Source of the DNA: Reticulascus tulasneorum
Taxonomy: Eukaryota; Ascomycota; Sordariomycetes; Glomerellales; Reticulascaceae
Assembly: GCA_001557505.1 (NCBI GenBank)
Contig: LSAX01000008.1
Location: 2,418,001-2,482,000 of the forward strand
Direction: 5' to 3'
Length of the DNA stretch: 64,000 nt
Below are positions 36,676 to 47,170 of this stretch, piece after piece. The notes beneath the pieces are model-generated. The model did no database searches. It worked only from the letters and a program-made list of their open reading frames with translations, and had not been told where the DNA came from. A program made the position numbers and the translations under genes. Positions within the stretch are counted from its first letter, which is position 1. Each line of letters starts with the position of its first letter.

Positions 36676-39288
36676 ATGCCTCCACCTCGAGAAAAGCTCT
36701 CCTTACCTACAAAGCTGCTCAAAGAGATTGGCGCCGAATCACAAACCGAAAATGCTCGAAGAGCAGGTCCCGGTCGCCCAGGTTCACGAGGTTCACGGAA
36801 AGAACGGAGGAAAGCCGAGAGATCACAGAAGAAACAACGAAGTTCGATGGCGCGGCATGATTACCGACAAAAACTACCAGACAGTGAAGATAGTGAAGGC
36901 GGGGAAGACGGTGAAGACAGGGAAGACAATACGGAGCATACCCAGGTGCAGGCGCGCCCCACAACCAGCGAAACGCCGCCGAGGTCTATATTGAAGAAAC
37001 GCAAAAGGTCTGCGATAGACGCTGGCGAGGAAGATTTGCCAGCTGAAAGAGTGATTCCACGCGCAATAAAGGATAGGCTAGCCAAAGATGATGCCGAGAT
37101 CGAAGAACTCGAACGCAAGCTGGGTCTGAAAAAGGGGAGAAAGGCACTACCGAAATCTTTCAAGGATGATGGGCTCGACGAGATCTTGGGTGGTGGTGCC
37201 AGTGATAGCGACTCGCAGGATGACGAGAAGAGACTCAAAAGCGAGACAGCTGAGTGGCTTGCGCAGAAGCGCAGAAAGGCGGCCAGCGCCGTTGTCGACA
37301 CCGACAGCGAGCCGGACGATGATGACGACGCAGACGACCAGCTCCAAGGATCAGAGGATGACTTCCCCCAAGACTCGGAGATTGATCTCAGTATCGAGGG
37401 AGAAGATGAATCAGATGATGGAGATGAGCTTGCTGGAGGAGATTTTGACGACGAGGGTGCTTCAGAGGATGACTCTTTTGAAGGCTTCGAGTCCGAGGGC
37501 GAGTCCGTCCCAGTTCCCAAAAGAATTCGGGAGAACCCTTATCTTCCCCCAAGCACATCTACCTTAGATGGTCCAAAATATGTTCCACCTTCACTACGGC
37601 AAAAGTCTGGCACAGATGCAGACATGGAAGCCCAGATTCGACGGAGAGCGCAGGGACCTGTTAATCGGGTAACCGAGGCGAATATGCCATCAATCATCCA
37701 GGAAATAGAGAAACTATATCTAGAGTTTCCCAGGAGTTTCGTCACGTCAATCCTCGCTGACCTTCTAATGGCCCAAGTTTGCGATCCTACAGCGAAGCCC
37801 GATACACTCCTCGTTCTGTCTGCGGGCTTCATTTCTGCAATTTACAAGGTCATCGGGGTGGAGTTTGGCGCCATTTTGGTTGACAGGATAGCCCAAAACT
37901 TTCGGGGGGAGCATGAAAGAGCCATACAAGCTGCGGAGCAACAACGAATCCCAACCAAAGAAACGTCGAACATGATAACTGTGTTGTCTGAGATGTACAT
38001 ATTCCGAATCATCAGCTCCAATCTGATTTTCGACTACATCCGCCTCCTGTTGAGCGACCTGTCCGAATTGAATGCAGAGCTCCTACTGCGAATTGTCCGT
38101 ATGGCAGGACCTCAGCTTCGGAAGGACGATCCGCTAGCACTGAAGGATATTGTTAGTCTTATTCGGCCTGCGGTCTCCAAGATTGGCGAGGAAAATCTGT
38201 CTGTCCGGACAAAGTTCATGATAGAAATAATAAGCGACTTGAAGAACAACAAGCTCAAAGCCGGAGCTCAGGATTTGGCTATTCTATCCGAACACGTCAC
38301 TCGAATGAAGAAGGTCCTAGGATCCCTGGACACGAGAAAGGTGAAGGCGACAGAACCGCTGCGGATTAGTCTCAAAGATATAGAAAACGCAGATAAAGCA
38401 GGGAAGTGGTGGCTTGTTGGGGCGAGCTGGGGAGGACAGGGTCAGGACTCTGAGACTGTCGCAAGACAAGAAGAGGCCACTGTCGGGGAGACGTTATCAG
38501 TCGAGGATGGCATGGGCAGAGACGCCTTGGATATACCTGACTACCTTGAACTCGCCCGGGAGCAGGGTATGAACACTGATGTTCGAAGGGCTATTTTCAT
38601 TGCTCTAGTTGCAGCTGTCGATTACCAGGATGCATACACGCGGATACTCAAGCTGCGGCTCAACAAATACAATCGCCGAGAGATAGCCAACGTGCTGGTT
38701 CAGTGTGCCGGGGCACAGCAAATTCACAACCCCTATTACACATTGGTGGCGAAGAGATTTTGCGGAGACGGAAGGATAAAGTATGCTTTCCAGGACAGTC
38801 TGTGGACGCTCTTCCGACGACTTGGCGAGCCCCTTTTTGGGGACCAGGTTGAAGATGAAGACGATGAGGTTATGGACGACCGGCGAACTATCAACACTGC
38901 CAAGATGTTCGGCACCCTTGTCGCCGACTCTTCTCTGGGTCTTGGGGTTCTGAAACCGCTCAACATGGCGTACTTGAAGGATATGACGTCGCTTTTCGTG
39001 GAAGTGATGCTCATTACAGTCCTACAGGAGTGCCGGAAGGGAAGTAAAGCCAAGGAAAGTTCTACAGGGTTGGAAGCCTCTGTCGAGACGGTCTTTGGCA
39101 AGGGTGTGGAACCTGAGCTCGGCAGAGCATTGCGCTACTTCCTGAGAAAGAAGGTAAGGAAAACCGACCTTGTGGAGAGCAAGAAGGAGGCTGCGAGGGT
39201 GAAGGAGGCATGGAAGATCGCAGATGCAGTGTTGGAGAAAGCTGAGCACGCCAGTGAGCAGGATGTGGAAGAACTGGATTTTGAATAA
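36676..39288 (+). CDS. SGD1: SGD1/NOM1-family nucleolar protein (MIF4G and MA3 domains)
   Basis: Nucleolar protein needed for 18S rRNA processing and small-subunit assembly; yeast Sgd1 was found as a suppressor of osmotic glycerol defects. Intronless, 870 aa (yeast protein about 900). A basic N-terminus with KERRKAERSQKK is followed by a long acidic, Ser-rich region (about 190-280). A MIF4G domain begins near residue 331 (VTEANMPSIIQEIEKLYLEFP), and an MA3 domain begins near 631 (MNTDVRRAIFIALVAAVDYQDA). The C-terminus is helical and charged. The upstream continuation of the frame begins with GTG at 36649, so the ATG at 36676 is the true first methionine. Confidence 0.94.
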   Translation: MPPPREKLSLPTKLLKEIGAESQTENARRAGPGRPGSRGSRKERRKAERSQKKQRSSMARHDYRQKLPDSEDSEGGEDGEDREDNTEHTQVQARPTTSETPPRSILKKRKRSAIDAGEEDLPAERVIPRAIKDRLAKDDAEIEELERKLGLKKGRKALPKSFKDDGLDEILGGGASDSDSQDDEKRLKSETAEWLAQKRRKAASAVVDTDSEPDDDDDADDQLQGSEDDFPQDSEIDLSIEGEDESDDGDELAGGDFDDEGASEDDSFEGFESEGESVPVPKRIRENPYLPPSTSTLDGPKYVPPSLRQKSGTDADMEAQIRRRAQGPVNRVTEANMPSIIQEIEKLYLEFPRSFVTSILADLLMAQVCDPTAKPDTLLVLSAGFISAIYKVIGVEFGAILVDRIAQNFRGEHERAIQAAEQQRIPTKETSNMITVLSEMYIFRIISSNLIFDYIRLLLSDLSELNAELLLRIVRMAGPQLRKDDPLALKDIVSLIRPAVSKIGEENLSVRTKFMIEIISDLKNNKLKAGAQDLAILSEHVTRMKKVLGSLDTRKVKATEPLRISLKDIENADKAGKWWLVGASWGGQGQDSETVARQEEATVGETLSVEDGMGRDALDIPDYLELAREQGMNTDVRRAIFIALVAAVDYQDAYTRILKLRLNKYNRREIANVLVQCAGAQQIHNPYYTLVAKRFCGDGRIKYAFQDSLWTLFRRLGEPLFGDQVEDEDDEVMDDRRTINTAKMFGTLVADSSLGLGVLKPLNMAYLKDMTSLFVEVMLITVLQECRKGSKAKESSTGLEASVETVFGKGVEPELGRALRYFLRKKVRKTDLVESKKEAARVKEAWKIADAVLEKAEHASEQDVEELDFE

Positions 39289-39999
39289 ACGTGTAAAGGA
39301 AGTCTGCATAGACCACAATAATACCCAATTCGCTCCATTCTGGCCGGCATTCCCGAACGAGTCCCTTGCGATGCCACATGGATATTTCGCGATTTCTAAC
39401 TCCATGCTAGATGACTCTGTTGTTAGTGCTGCAGCTAGATGCGGCCTATTCAGTTCAATGGGCAAGGCAATGGCCGAATCTCACTGGGCTACGGGGTCAG
39501 ACAATTTGCCTCGTTCTCGAAACGAGCTTGACCCGTGATTTCTGGTGCTTGAGGATAGATAGAAGTTCGAAGAACTTGCTGATGAAGACAATGAATCACC
39601 TGTTGAAGTCGCCGCCGCCGCCGCGTTGACGGGGCGTTGACGGCTAACGTCGCCTCTACACGGGAGAAAACGGGAGCAAGCAGTCTTGGGAATGGCTCAT
39701 GTTTACTAGCGGCCGTCACAGCGCTCAATAGCTCGTCAGCTATGCACGTATCTCCCTAGCTAAGCTATGCGGTGTGTGCTCGTTAGTGGCTTAGCGGGTA
39801 TCGCCTCACGTTGGTTCCTTATATCCGAGGCGCTCCTCCCAGCTACGGAGGTTGACGGTACGTACCCCCAAAAAATTCAAGACCACCTCTCTCCGAATAG
39901 CTCCTGTTCATATCCAAGCTGATCCCACGACCCATTGCCCTCTCTCCATCCTCAATCGGGCTTCCATTGACTGCCGACACGAACACAAGTATCTCAACA
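39289..39999. other. intergenic, SGD1 terminator and LPD1 promoter
   Basis: Both neighbours run rightward. ORFs are short and unconvincing, and no repeats are seen. Confidence 0.4.
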
Positions 40000-41805
40000 A
40001 TGCTCTCCAGTCGTTTAATACCGCGCTCCGCCGTGAGGTCGGCCTTTAGAACACATTCCTCGTAAGTTGAGAGCGCTGATTGATCCCGTTGCCGGTTTCA
40101 AAGCGAAGCTCCCGGCGGTCGCAAAATAGCTCGTCATTGACTCGAACAATCCTTTTAGCTTCCCCACAGTCGTTGTTTCGTCGGCGCTGTCACGATGGAG
40201 TCGCACATATGCCTCAGCTTCTGGTTAGTGGAAATCCAAACTCGTCTCAACGGTTTGCGTCTCCCCAACATACTGACTTGGCGCAGAGGAGAAGGACCTA
40301 GTGATTATCGGTGGTGGCGTCGCGGGCTACGTCGCTGCCATCAAGGCTGGGCAAGAGGGCATGAAGGTACTGACTTAACTCTGATGCTGCGTGAAGCAAT
40401 GCCGCGTTCGACTGGTATTGACAGTGCTAGGTAACCTGCGTCGAGAAGCGTGGTACGCTAGGAGGAACCTGTTTGAATGTCGGCTGCATCCCCTCGAAAG
40501 CCCTCCTCAACAATTCGCACCTGTACCATCAAATCCTCCACGATTCGAAGAACCGCGGCATTGAAGTCGGAGATGTGAAGCTGAACCTCGCCCAGTTCAT
40601 GAACGCGAAGGACACAGCCGTCAGCGGCTTGACAAAAGGCGTCGAGTTCTTGTTCAAGAAGAACGGCGTGGAATACATCAAGGGCTCTGCCTCTTTTGTC
40701 AACGAGCACGAGCTCAAAGTCGACCTGAACGATGGCGGAGAGACCACGGTTAAGGGGAAGAATATCTTGATCGCGACTGGGAGTGAGGCCACTCCTTTCC
40801 CAGGCTTGGAAATCGATGAGAAGAGGGTTGTTACAAGCACTGGTGCGTTGGCCTTGGATAAGATCCCGGAGTCTCTGGTTGTCATTGGTGGCGGCATTAT
40901 TGGCCTAGAGATGGGGTCTGTCTGGTCCAGATTGGGAACCAAAGTGACGGTCGTTGAGTTCCTGAACCAGATCGGCGGCCCGGGCATGGACCAGGAGATC
41001 GCAAAGTCCGCGCAGAAAATTCTGAAGAAACAAGGGATCAACTTCAAGCTGGGCACCAAGGTTATCGGCGGAGATAAGAGCGGCGACAAGATCAAGTTGG
41101 AGGTCGACTCGGCGAAGGGCGGCAAGCCTGAGACTGTAAGCAGATGCCTGTCCATTCCCCGTATTTAAGCTGACCCTTTTGCCTTAGATTGACGCCGATG
41201 TCGTTCTGGTAGCTATTGGCCGCAGGCCATACACCAGTGGCCTTGGACTCGAGAACATCGGAATGGAGCTCGACGATCGTGGCCGAGTCATCATCGATTC
41301 GGAGTACCGTACCAAGATCCCTCACATCCGATGCGTTGGCGACGTAACTTTCGGGCCCATGTTGGCCCACAAGGCTGAAGAAGAAGGTGTTGCAGTTGTC
41401 GAGTTTATCAAGAAGGGTTACGGCCATGTCAACTATGGCTGCATCCCATCAGTCATGTACACCCACCCCGAGGTTGCGTGGGTTGGCCAGAGTGAACAGG
41501 ATCTCAAGTCACAGAACATCCCGTACAAGATCGGCACCTTCCCTTTCAGCGCCAACTCCCGTGCCAAGACAAACTTGGACACCGAAGGTCTTGTCAAGAT
41601 GCTGGCAGATCCCGAGACAGATAGAATATTGGGCGTCCACATCATCGGTGCTAACGCTGGAGAGATGATTGCGGAGGCCACTCTGGCTCTAGAATACGGT
41701 GCCTCGAGCGAGGATATTGCTCGCACGTGCCACGCCCACCCGACACTAGCGGAGGCATTCAAGGAGGCCGCCATGGCAACCTACTCAAAGCCTATCCATA
41801 TGTAA
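40000..41805 (+). CDS. LPD1: dihydrolipoyl dehydrogenase (E3), mitochondrial
   Basis: FAD-linked disulphide oxidoreductase that reoxidises dihydrolipoamide with NAD+ in the pyruvate, 2-oxoglutarate and branched-chain dehydrogenase complexes and the glycine cleavage system. Five exons: 40000-40061, 40159-40223, 40287-40366, 40431-41135, 41188-41805, giving 509 aa. The Arg/Ser-rich N-terminus ([21 protein letters not shown]) is a matrix presequence of about 35 residues. FAD-binding [13 protein letters not shown] starts at 48, the redox pair is Cys83/Cys88 in [11 protein letters not shown] binding is in [13 protein letters not shown], the second FAD block ends [14 protein letters not shown], and the catalytic dyad is His488/Glu493 in HAHPTLAEA. 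Exon 2 starts at the TTTTAG acceptor, not the CCACAG nine bases later, because only the former keeps phase. Confidence 0.96.
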
Positions 41806-42167
41806 AGCCAGCGGCTTGGTGGCTCGGTATGAGCGGGTCTTTTGGAGTGTGGTGGCAAGGATTTGGTTCCTTTTGTATCTCATTAGGGGGGGGCAGATTA
41901 GACGCTGGGAGATTTGTTAGAACCGCGGCGTTATCCTGACCTCTTGCCGGTAAAGCAGGCACCCAACCCCCCGGGGCACGATCGGAGATCTCTCGAAAAC
42001 GGTTCACAAGGAGGTGAAGTCAGGATTTCGGATGTTGTGTACAATATACAAATAATGCATTCCTACAAAAAATGAACCTAAAATGATAGAACTTTGGTCA
42101 CTGCTAAAATCAAAGAAGGGTCATAACCTGGCCTTGGCCCCCATCGAGATGTGTCTTCACGGCCCCT
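41806..42167. other. convergent 3' region
   Basis: 362 bases between the stops of LPD1 and the 129-aa gene. A G-rich patch near 41887 is the only feature. Confidence 0.4.
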
Positions 42168-42682
42168 TTAGTATATCCTGAAGCTAGCTTGACCTTGATA
42201 CACGTCTCCTGCCACGAGTTCAATAAAGTCCACTATGCCATCGTCGGCGGAGAGACGATTCATGTACCAGGCTGGATCGTATAAGCCGTCTGTCGTAAGA
42301 CCAGGATATCGAGGCCGTATTGGAGGTACTATACTGGGATACATGGATGGGTGACCTGGCAGTGCTGACCCCGGACTCACAGCTACCGACGAGTATACTG
42401 GTCCGTTAAAGTTTCTAGTCATGGTCCTGTTGTTAGCTCCGTAAAGATGGTTGTTTCAAGAATATATCTGCCATCCGGTCACTCACATGACAAGTCGTGG
42501 GGCCTGGGCATCCTCGAAAGCTGCAACACACATCAGCCACTCAGTCACCAAGGCAAAGCTTCAAGCTTGGAAGTGCTCGACTTACGTCCGAACGAGCGGA
42601 CGGCTGGATCCACGTGGTAGGGTTGATTCGGGAAAAACGTCGACGGTTGGACACAGCCCATGTAGGGATGGAAGAAGGCCAT
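42168..42682 (-). CDS. unrecognised 129-aa protein, three exons
   Basis: I do not recognise this gene. It was assembled on the minus strand from 42682-42586, 42520-42487 and 42426-42168; the introns have GTAAGT and GTGAGT donors and CAG acceptors, and all three phases agree. The product begins MAFFHPYMGCVQPSTFFPNQ and is rich in Pro, Tyr, Phe and Met through about residue 95, then turns to a more acidic, folded-looking end (YDPAWYMNRLSADDGIVDFI). There is no signal peptide, membrane segment or known motif. The Pro/Tyr-rich half could be disordered or a binding region. It lies between LPD1 (convergent) and the desaturase (divergent). Support is structural only; the first exon is preceded by a leader with short upstream ORFs. 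Confidence 0.6.
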
Positions 42683-43648
42683 AGTTACGTGGTGTCCTAC
42701 TCTTCGGTATGCTTTGTTTACGACTCAAACGTACAGGTCATGGTTAAAACCTGGAAGGGAAGCACTGCTACATATATATATAGTCTACGTACGAGAGCAA
42801 CAGTAGCTGCACACTCATAGATCGGTGTTTGTTTGCTTCCTATCGTAGCACAGTCTGGCCGTGACGCTGCAACCTTCCATCGCTCCGGTTCAAAGCAGGG
42901 CTGTAAGTACAAGTCTTGCTGAGCATGTTTGCTGATTTCTTTCATGGTCGTGGTACGTACACAACCGTGTCGATTTGTCAAAGCAGTCATACTTCGCCAT
43001 GAAAGCACCCTGCCAACAGAGAGGGCTAATTCAGCCATTGCTTGAGCGCTGATTTGCTCCATTGTGTCTGCCATGCTTGGAGAAGTCCATGGCTTTACTT
43101 AGAGTAAATGCTACCATGGGAGTAAAGGAGCAGTCCAAAAGCGCTTATAGACAAGGGCAGCATAATCTGTAGTCACTCAATATTTTCCCAAGTCATCCTG
43201 AGCACGCTTCCAGTTCGATCCTAGGCAGTCTCGCTGTTACCCCGTCCGGGAACTAGACCGTGTATCATCAACATTCAATGTAACCTCGTGTGCTCTGCCC
43301 AGCATAGAGGATGCTGTTCCTGGAGTGGTTCCGAGGTTTTTGTGGGGTTTCGAGATAGCTGCGGGCTGTGCAGTCCACGTAACCAGACCGTGCCCTACCT
43401 TTCCATTTTCTCAGGACCCCTGTTCGTCTGGGTGGGACTACTGCCTGCGATATGGATGGACTAAATAAATAGGGTACCATTTATCGTTCCATATTATCCC
43501 AGACCTATTAAAGACGGGCCATTCCCAACAACATGCGGTGAGAACAACAACCATTTGTGAAGGGCCCATTCCAATCCAAACTCGGGGAATTGAGATAAAA
43601 GCGGCACTGTAATTCTGCTAGTTTACTTCCCCAATTGATTGAGACGCA
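42683..43648. other. divergent promoter region
   Basis: 966 bases between the starts of the 129-aa gene and the desaturase. A minus-strand frame of 118 codons (42718-43074) has no motif and probably lies in the leader of the 129-aa gene. An A/T-rich block (ATAAAAG) lies about 50 bases before the desaturase start. Confidence 0.35.
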
Positions 43649-45447
43649 ATGTCTCTCTCACCGGCGTCGAGTTCGAATGTGGGGTTGCTCACCGCCAAAA
43701 CACGTGGGGAGAAGACAAAGGAGAGGGTATATCCGCTGCTCTCCCGCCAGGAGGTCGAAGGCTTAATCGCCAATGGCCGCTCCGTCGTCATTGTGGACCA
43801 GTATGTGCTCAAGGTAGATGGGTGGTTGAAGTACCACCCGGGGGGCGACAAGGCCATCATGCACATGGTGGGCAGAGACGCAACCGACGAGGTCACTGTG
43901 TTCGTATACCTACTGCAGTTTTGATACTCTGTTAAGGCAGCTGCAGCTAACGAGTCGAACCTACTAGCTTTCATTCCCCTGAAGCGAAAGCCCACATGAG
44001 CCGATATCGAATTGGGAGGATAGAGGGTCGGTGGAAGAACTTTGTGCCTCCAATCCAAGGTGGCGCGTTCCGGGCCCTGCCGTCAGAGGACGAGAGTTCC
44101 GGCGATAGTATTGGTACACCGTCTGCGGGCGACCCGAGTTCACGAGAGCCTTCCCCGGTGTTCGATACCCGTGAGTCGACCGTACGACATCGCCGCCAGG
44201 GTGACAGAACGTCGCATTCAGCTTCTGTCTCGTCGGCATCCGAGGATACCGAAGAAGAGGAGATGGACGGCATGACCTATCTCGACTCGGAGACCAGAAA
44301 GCAGATCAGCCTCGATATAGAAAAGTATCCCTCGCTGGACAGTGACACGCAGGACGCCATAGTTCAGAAATACCGACTCCTCCATGAGAAGATTAAGGCC
44401 GAGGGGCTTTACAAGTGCAATTACGGCGCATACGCTCTCGAGGTATCTAAATACACCCTCCTGGCTGCTGGTATGGTCTTTTTCCTGCGCCTGGGTTGGT
44501 ATGTGCCCAGTGCCGTGTTTCTGGGCTTCTTCTGGCACCAGCTCGTCTTCGCCGCTCATGATGCTGGTCATATGGGCATCACACACAAGTTCCACGTCGA
44601 CAGCGTCATCGCCATCATCATTGCCGATTTCCTGGGCGGGTTATCCATGGGATGGTGGAAGAGGAACCACAATGTCCACCACCTTGTCACGAATTCTCCT
44701 GAACATGATCCGGACATCGAGCACATGCCCTTCTTTGCCGTGTCCCACCGGCTTCTTTCTGACCTACGATCGTCGTACTACGATCGGCTAATGGCGTACG
44801 ATGCCTTTGCCAAGGTGTTCCTGCGCTTCCAGTCCTACTCATACTACCCAATCATGGCCTTTGGCCGCTTCAACCTCTACGTCCTCACCTGGGACCATAT
44901 CATTGCCGGCCGCGGGCCAAGAAAAGGCCCCGCCTGGTGGCATCGCTGGCTTGAACTTGTAGGTCAGGTCTTTTTCTGGACTTGGTTCGGCTACGGGGTT
45001 CTGTACAAATCTATCCCCACTGGTTGGGATCGACTGGTGTTTGTCCTGATCAGCCACATGATGCAGGCGCCTTTGCACACACAGCTTACATTGTCCCATT
45101 TCGCAATGAGCACGGCAGACCTCGGACCGAATGAGTCGTTCCCGCAGAAGATGCTCAGGACGACCATGGATGTCGACTGTCCGCCGTGGCTGGATTTCAT
45201 CCATGGGGGTCTCCAGTTCCAGGCGATTCACCACCTCTACCCGCGGATTCCACGCCACAACCTTCGGCGCACGCAGAAGCTCGTACAGGAATTTTGCAAT
45301 GAGGTCGGGATACCGTATGCGCTCTACGGCTTCGTGGATGGGAATAAGGAAGTCATCGGTAGACTCGCGGAGGTATCCCGACAGGCAGCCATCTTGGCCA
45401 AGTGCCAGAGGGCTGTGGCTAAGAATGGAGACGGACATCACCATTAA
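43649..45447 (+). CDS. delta-8 sphingolipid desaturase (cytochrome b5 fusion)
   Basis: ER-membrane enzyme that adds the delta-8 double bond to the long-chain base of ceramides on the route to 9-methyl glucosylceramides. Two exons: 43649-43899 and 43968-45447, giving 576 aa. The N-terminal cytochrome b5 domain has haem ligands in HPGGD (63-67) and FHSPEA (His86). An unusually long acidic, Ser-rich linker (about 120-190) follows. The desaturase domain has His boxes HDAGH (281-285), HNVHH (318-322) and QAIHH (502-506), with several hydrophobic membrane spans. The Q in the third box is typical of front-end desaturases. The intron (43900-43967) starts with GTTCGT; the phase gives DEVTVFHSPEA. Fatty-acid front-end desaturases are the alternative, but the pattern matches the fungal sphingolipid group. 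Confidence 0.92.
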
Positions 45448-46919
45448 AGCTCTGCCGGCAGGAAAATAAGCTTAACTAACGGATGGCGGAGTAAAAGTCT
45501 CGCATGGACTTGCAGGTTCCGTGTCTCTCGTATTCTGGTTGGAAAACCTTATCATGTCTGTATTCCATCCCTTGCATGACGCCTTGGATCGGCCCAATCG
45601 TCCTCTGCTGCCTCGTCCTCTAGCTTGTCCTACCTTCATTTGTACACATCTTTCGCAGCTGGTGTCAGCATAACTGCCGCTGACGAACTGATGACGAGCA
45701 ACCAATAGCGGGAGACGGGGAGGAGGCGGTGAGATAGGAATAGAGAAGTCAGATGTCGTGTCCCTTCCTAATGGTGGGCAATAGCAGCGGCCTATATGCT
45801 TGATAAGGGGATGGATGCTGGGCTTGGCGCAACAATGAGGATTGGATGATAGCGGCAGCCACCAAGCTGGGATGGGAAGCATGCCGGGTGAAGCCGACTG
45901 AACCATTCCCCAACCCTGGAACCTGGAACCGTGCCAAGAGGTGTGGAATCCAGCTACCGGGGCCTCGGGGACAGTCTAGCACCCTGGCTCCCTCTATAAT
46001 CCCACATCCATGGAACCGTTTCCCATACCCATGCTGTCCGAGAGCGGCTGAAACTTTTGGAAAGATTGCTGGCTCACTACGGACGTATGGCCTGAGAGGG
46101 ATAGAAGAATAATATCAATTATTAATGTTAATTCAGCCGAACCCCTCTTGCAACGATCAATCCTTTTCGTCAGTTTTCCCCCCTTCGGTGTGAGTCTCCC
46201 CCTCCTCCGCCGGGTGTGCTGGCAACCCGTATGCATCGCGGACAGCGCCGCCGCCCAATTGCGATGGTCTTGATCTTCGGCCAGCCCATTCGGCTGCATT
46301 CTTAGTGTTGATCATGCCGGCAAGCAAGTGATTAGTAAATGGAGAATGCGATGAACATGGACCAACCTAGTTGCGACTCACTCCTCGAAAGACACGCCAA
46401 ATAGGGCGTCGTGGGATGTTTCCTCGTAACGGCCCGTCCAAGCTATTCTTCATCGACAAAGTGCATCCCTTTAGACTATCTCCTGCTATAGCCCAGGGGG
46501 GACGTAGCCAGTTGTGGTAGGACCCTAGTCAGGCGGCTCAGGAGGTTAACGACAAGCTTACCGCACTCGAAAGTAGAGAGACTGACGCCTCCGGATGTTT
46601 TGCGAATCCATGGCGAAGTTCACGGCGAAGATGGAAAAAGCAAGCATCTGTCGAGGGACTGTTAAAGTATAAAACGATGGACAGAGGCCCACGACGGCGA
46701 TAGTCTGCTCTCGCTTTCTCAATCACTTCGGATCATCCTGCTTTGAGCCCCGTCACTTACAATACTCGAGATATTATACCACCCCAACGATCCTCATACT
46801 ATCCACACAACTAGAGTCGTCTAGTCCCCCCACTCTGAAGGTCCAGACAACCGATTCCTAATCTTGGGCCAGGTCCACCCAGCAAAACCCGTACTACAAC
46901 CTGCCCTCCAAATCTGACC
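45448..46919. other. intergenic, nothing recognised
   Basis: Both neighbours point right. The 144-codon minus-strand frame at 45472-45906 is low-complexity and lacks motifs. No RNA gene is seen. Confidence 0.35.
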
Positions 46920-47170
46920 ATGGGAAACAACAAGATGGATGATGCGGCAGCGGCTAGGATCCGCAAAGCTCGCGGTGAAAAGGTAAGTGGGGACCGACTG
47001 GGCTCCATTGTCGTGCAACTTTGGCTCAGGAACCGCACTACCAGGATGACTTTGCAAAAAGGGCAGCGATGGCGGCACGGGCGAACAAGGAAAGGGAGAA
47101 GGAAGCGGCTAGCAAGGAGGGCAAAGGGGGAGGCAGCGGGAGCAACCAGGGTGGTGGGCAGCAGAAGTGA
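46920..47170 (+). CDS. 62-aa hydrophilic protein, possibly seed-maturation-protein-like
   Basis: Two exons (46920-46982, 47045-47170) joined in phase 0 with a GTAAGT donor and CCAG acceptor. The product begins MGNNKMDDAAAARIRKARGE and is followed by DDFAKRAAMAARANKEREKE and a Gly/Ser/Gln tail. The pattern DAAARI...RARGE..DDFAKRA recalls the SMP domain found in plant seed proteins and in small fungal proteins of unknown role, which are hydrophilic and thought to act under dehydration stress. That link is my inference from pattern alone. The protein is strongly charged and probably disordered or helical, with no signal peptide. Confidence 0.6.

Noticed and set aside
36861..37520. 219-codon antisense ORF in SGD1
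   Set aside because: Ser-rich mirror of the acidic region on the coding strand.
40529..41155. 208-codon antisense ORF in LPD1
   Set aside because: Shadow of a highly conserved enzyme exon.
42718..43074. 118-codon minus-strand ORF upstream of the 129-aa gene
   Set aside because: Could not be spliced in phase to the downstream gene and shows no motif; probably leader sequence.
45472..45906. 144-codon minus-strand ORF
   Set aside because: Low-complexity Pro/Ser composition and no motif.
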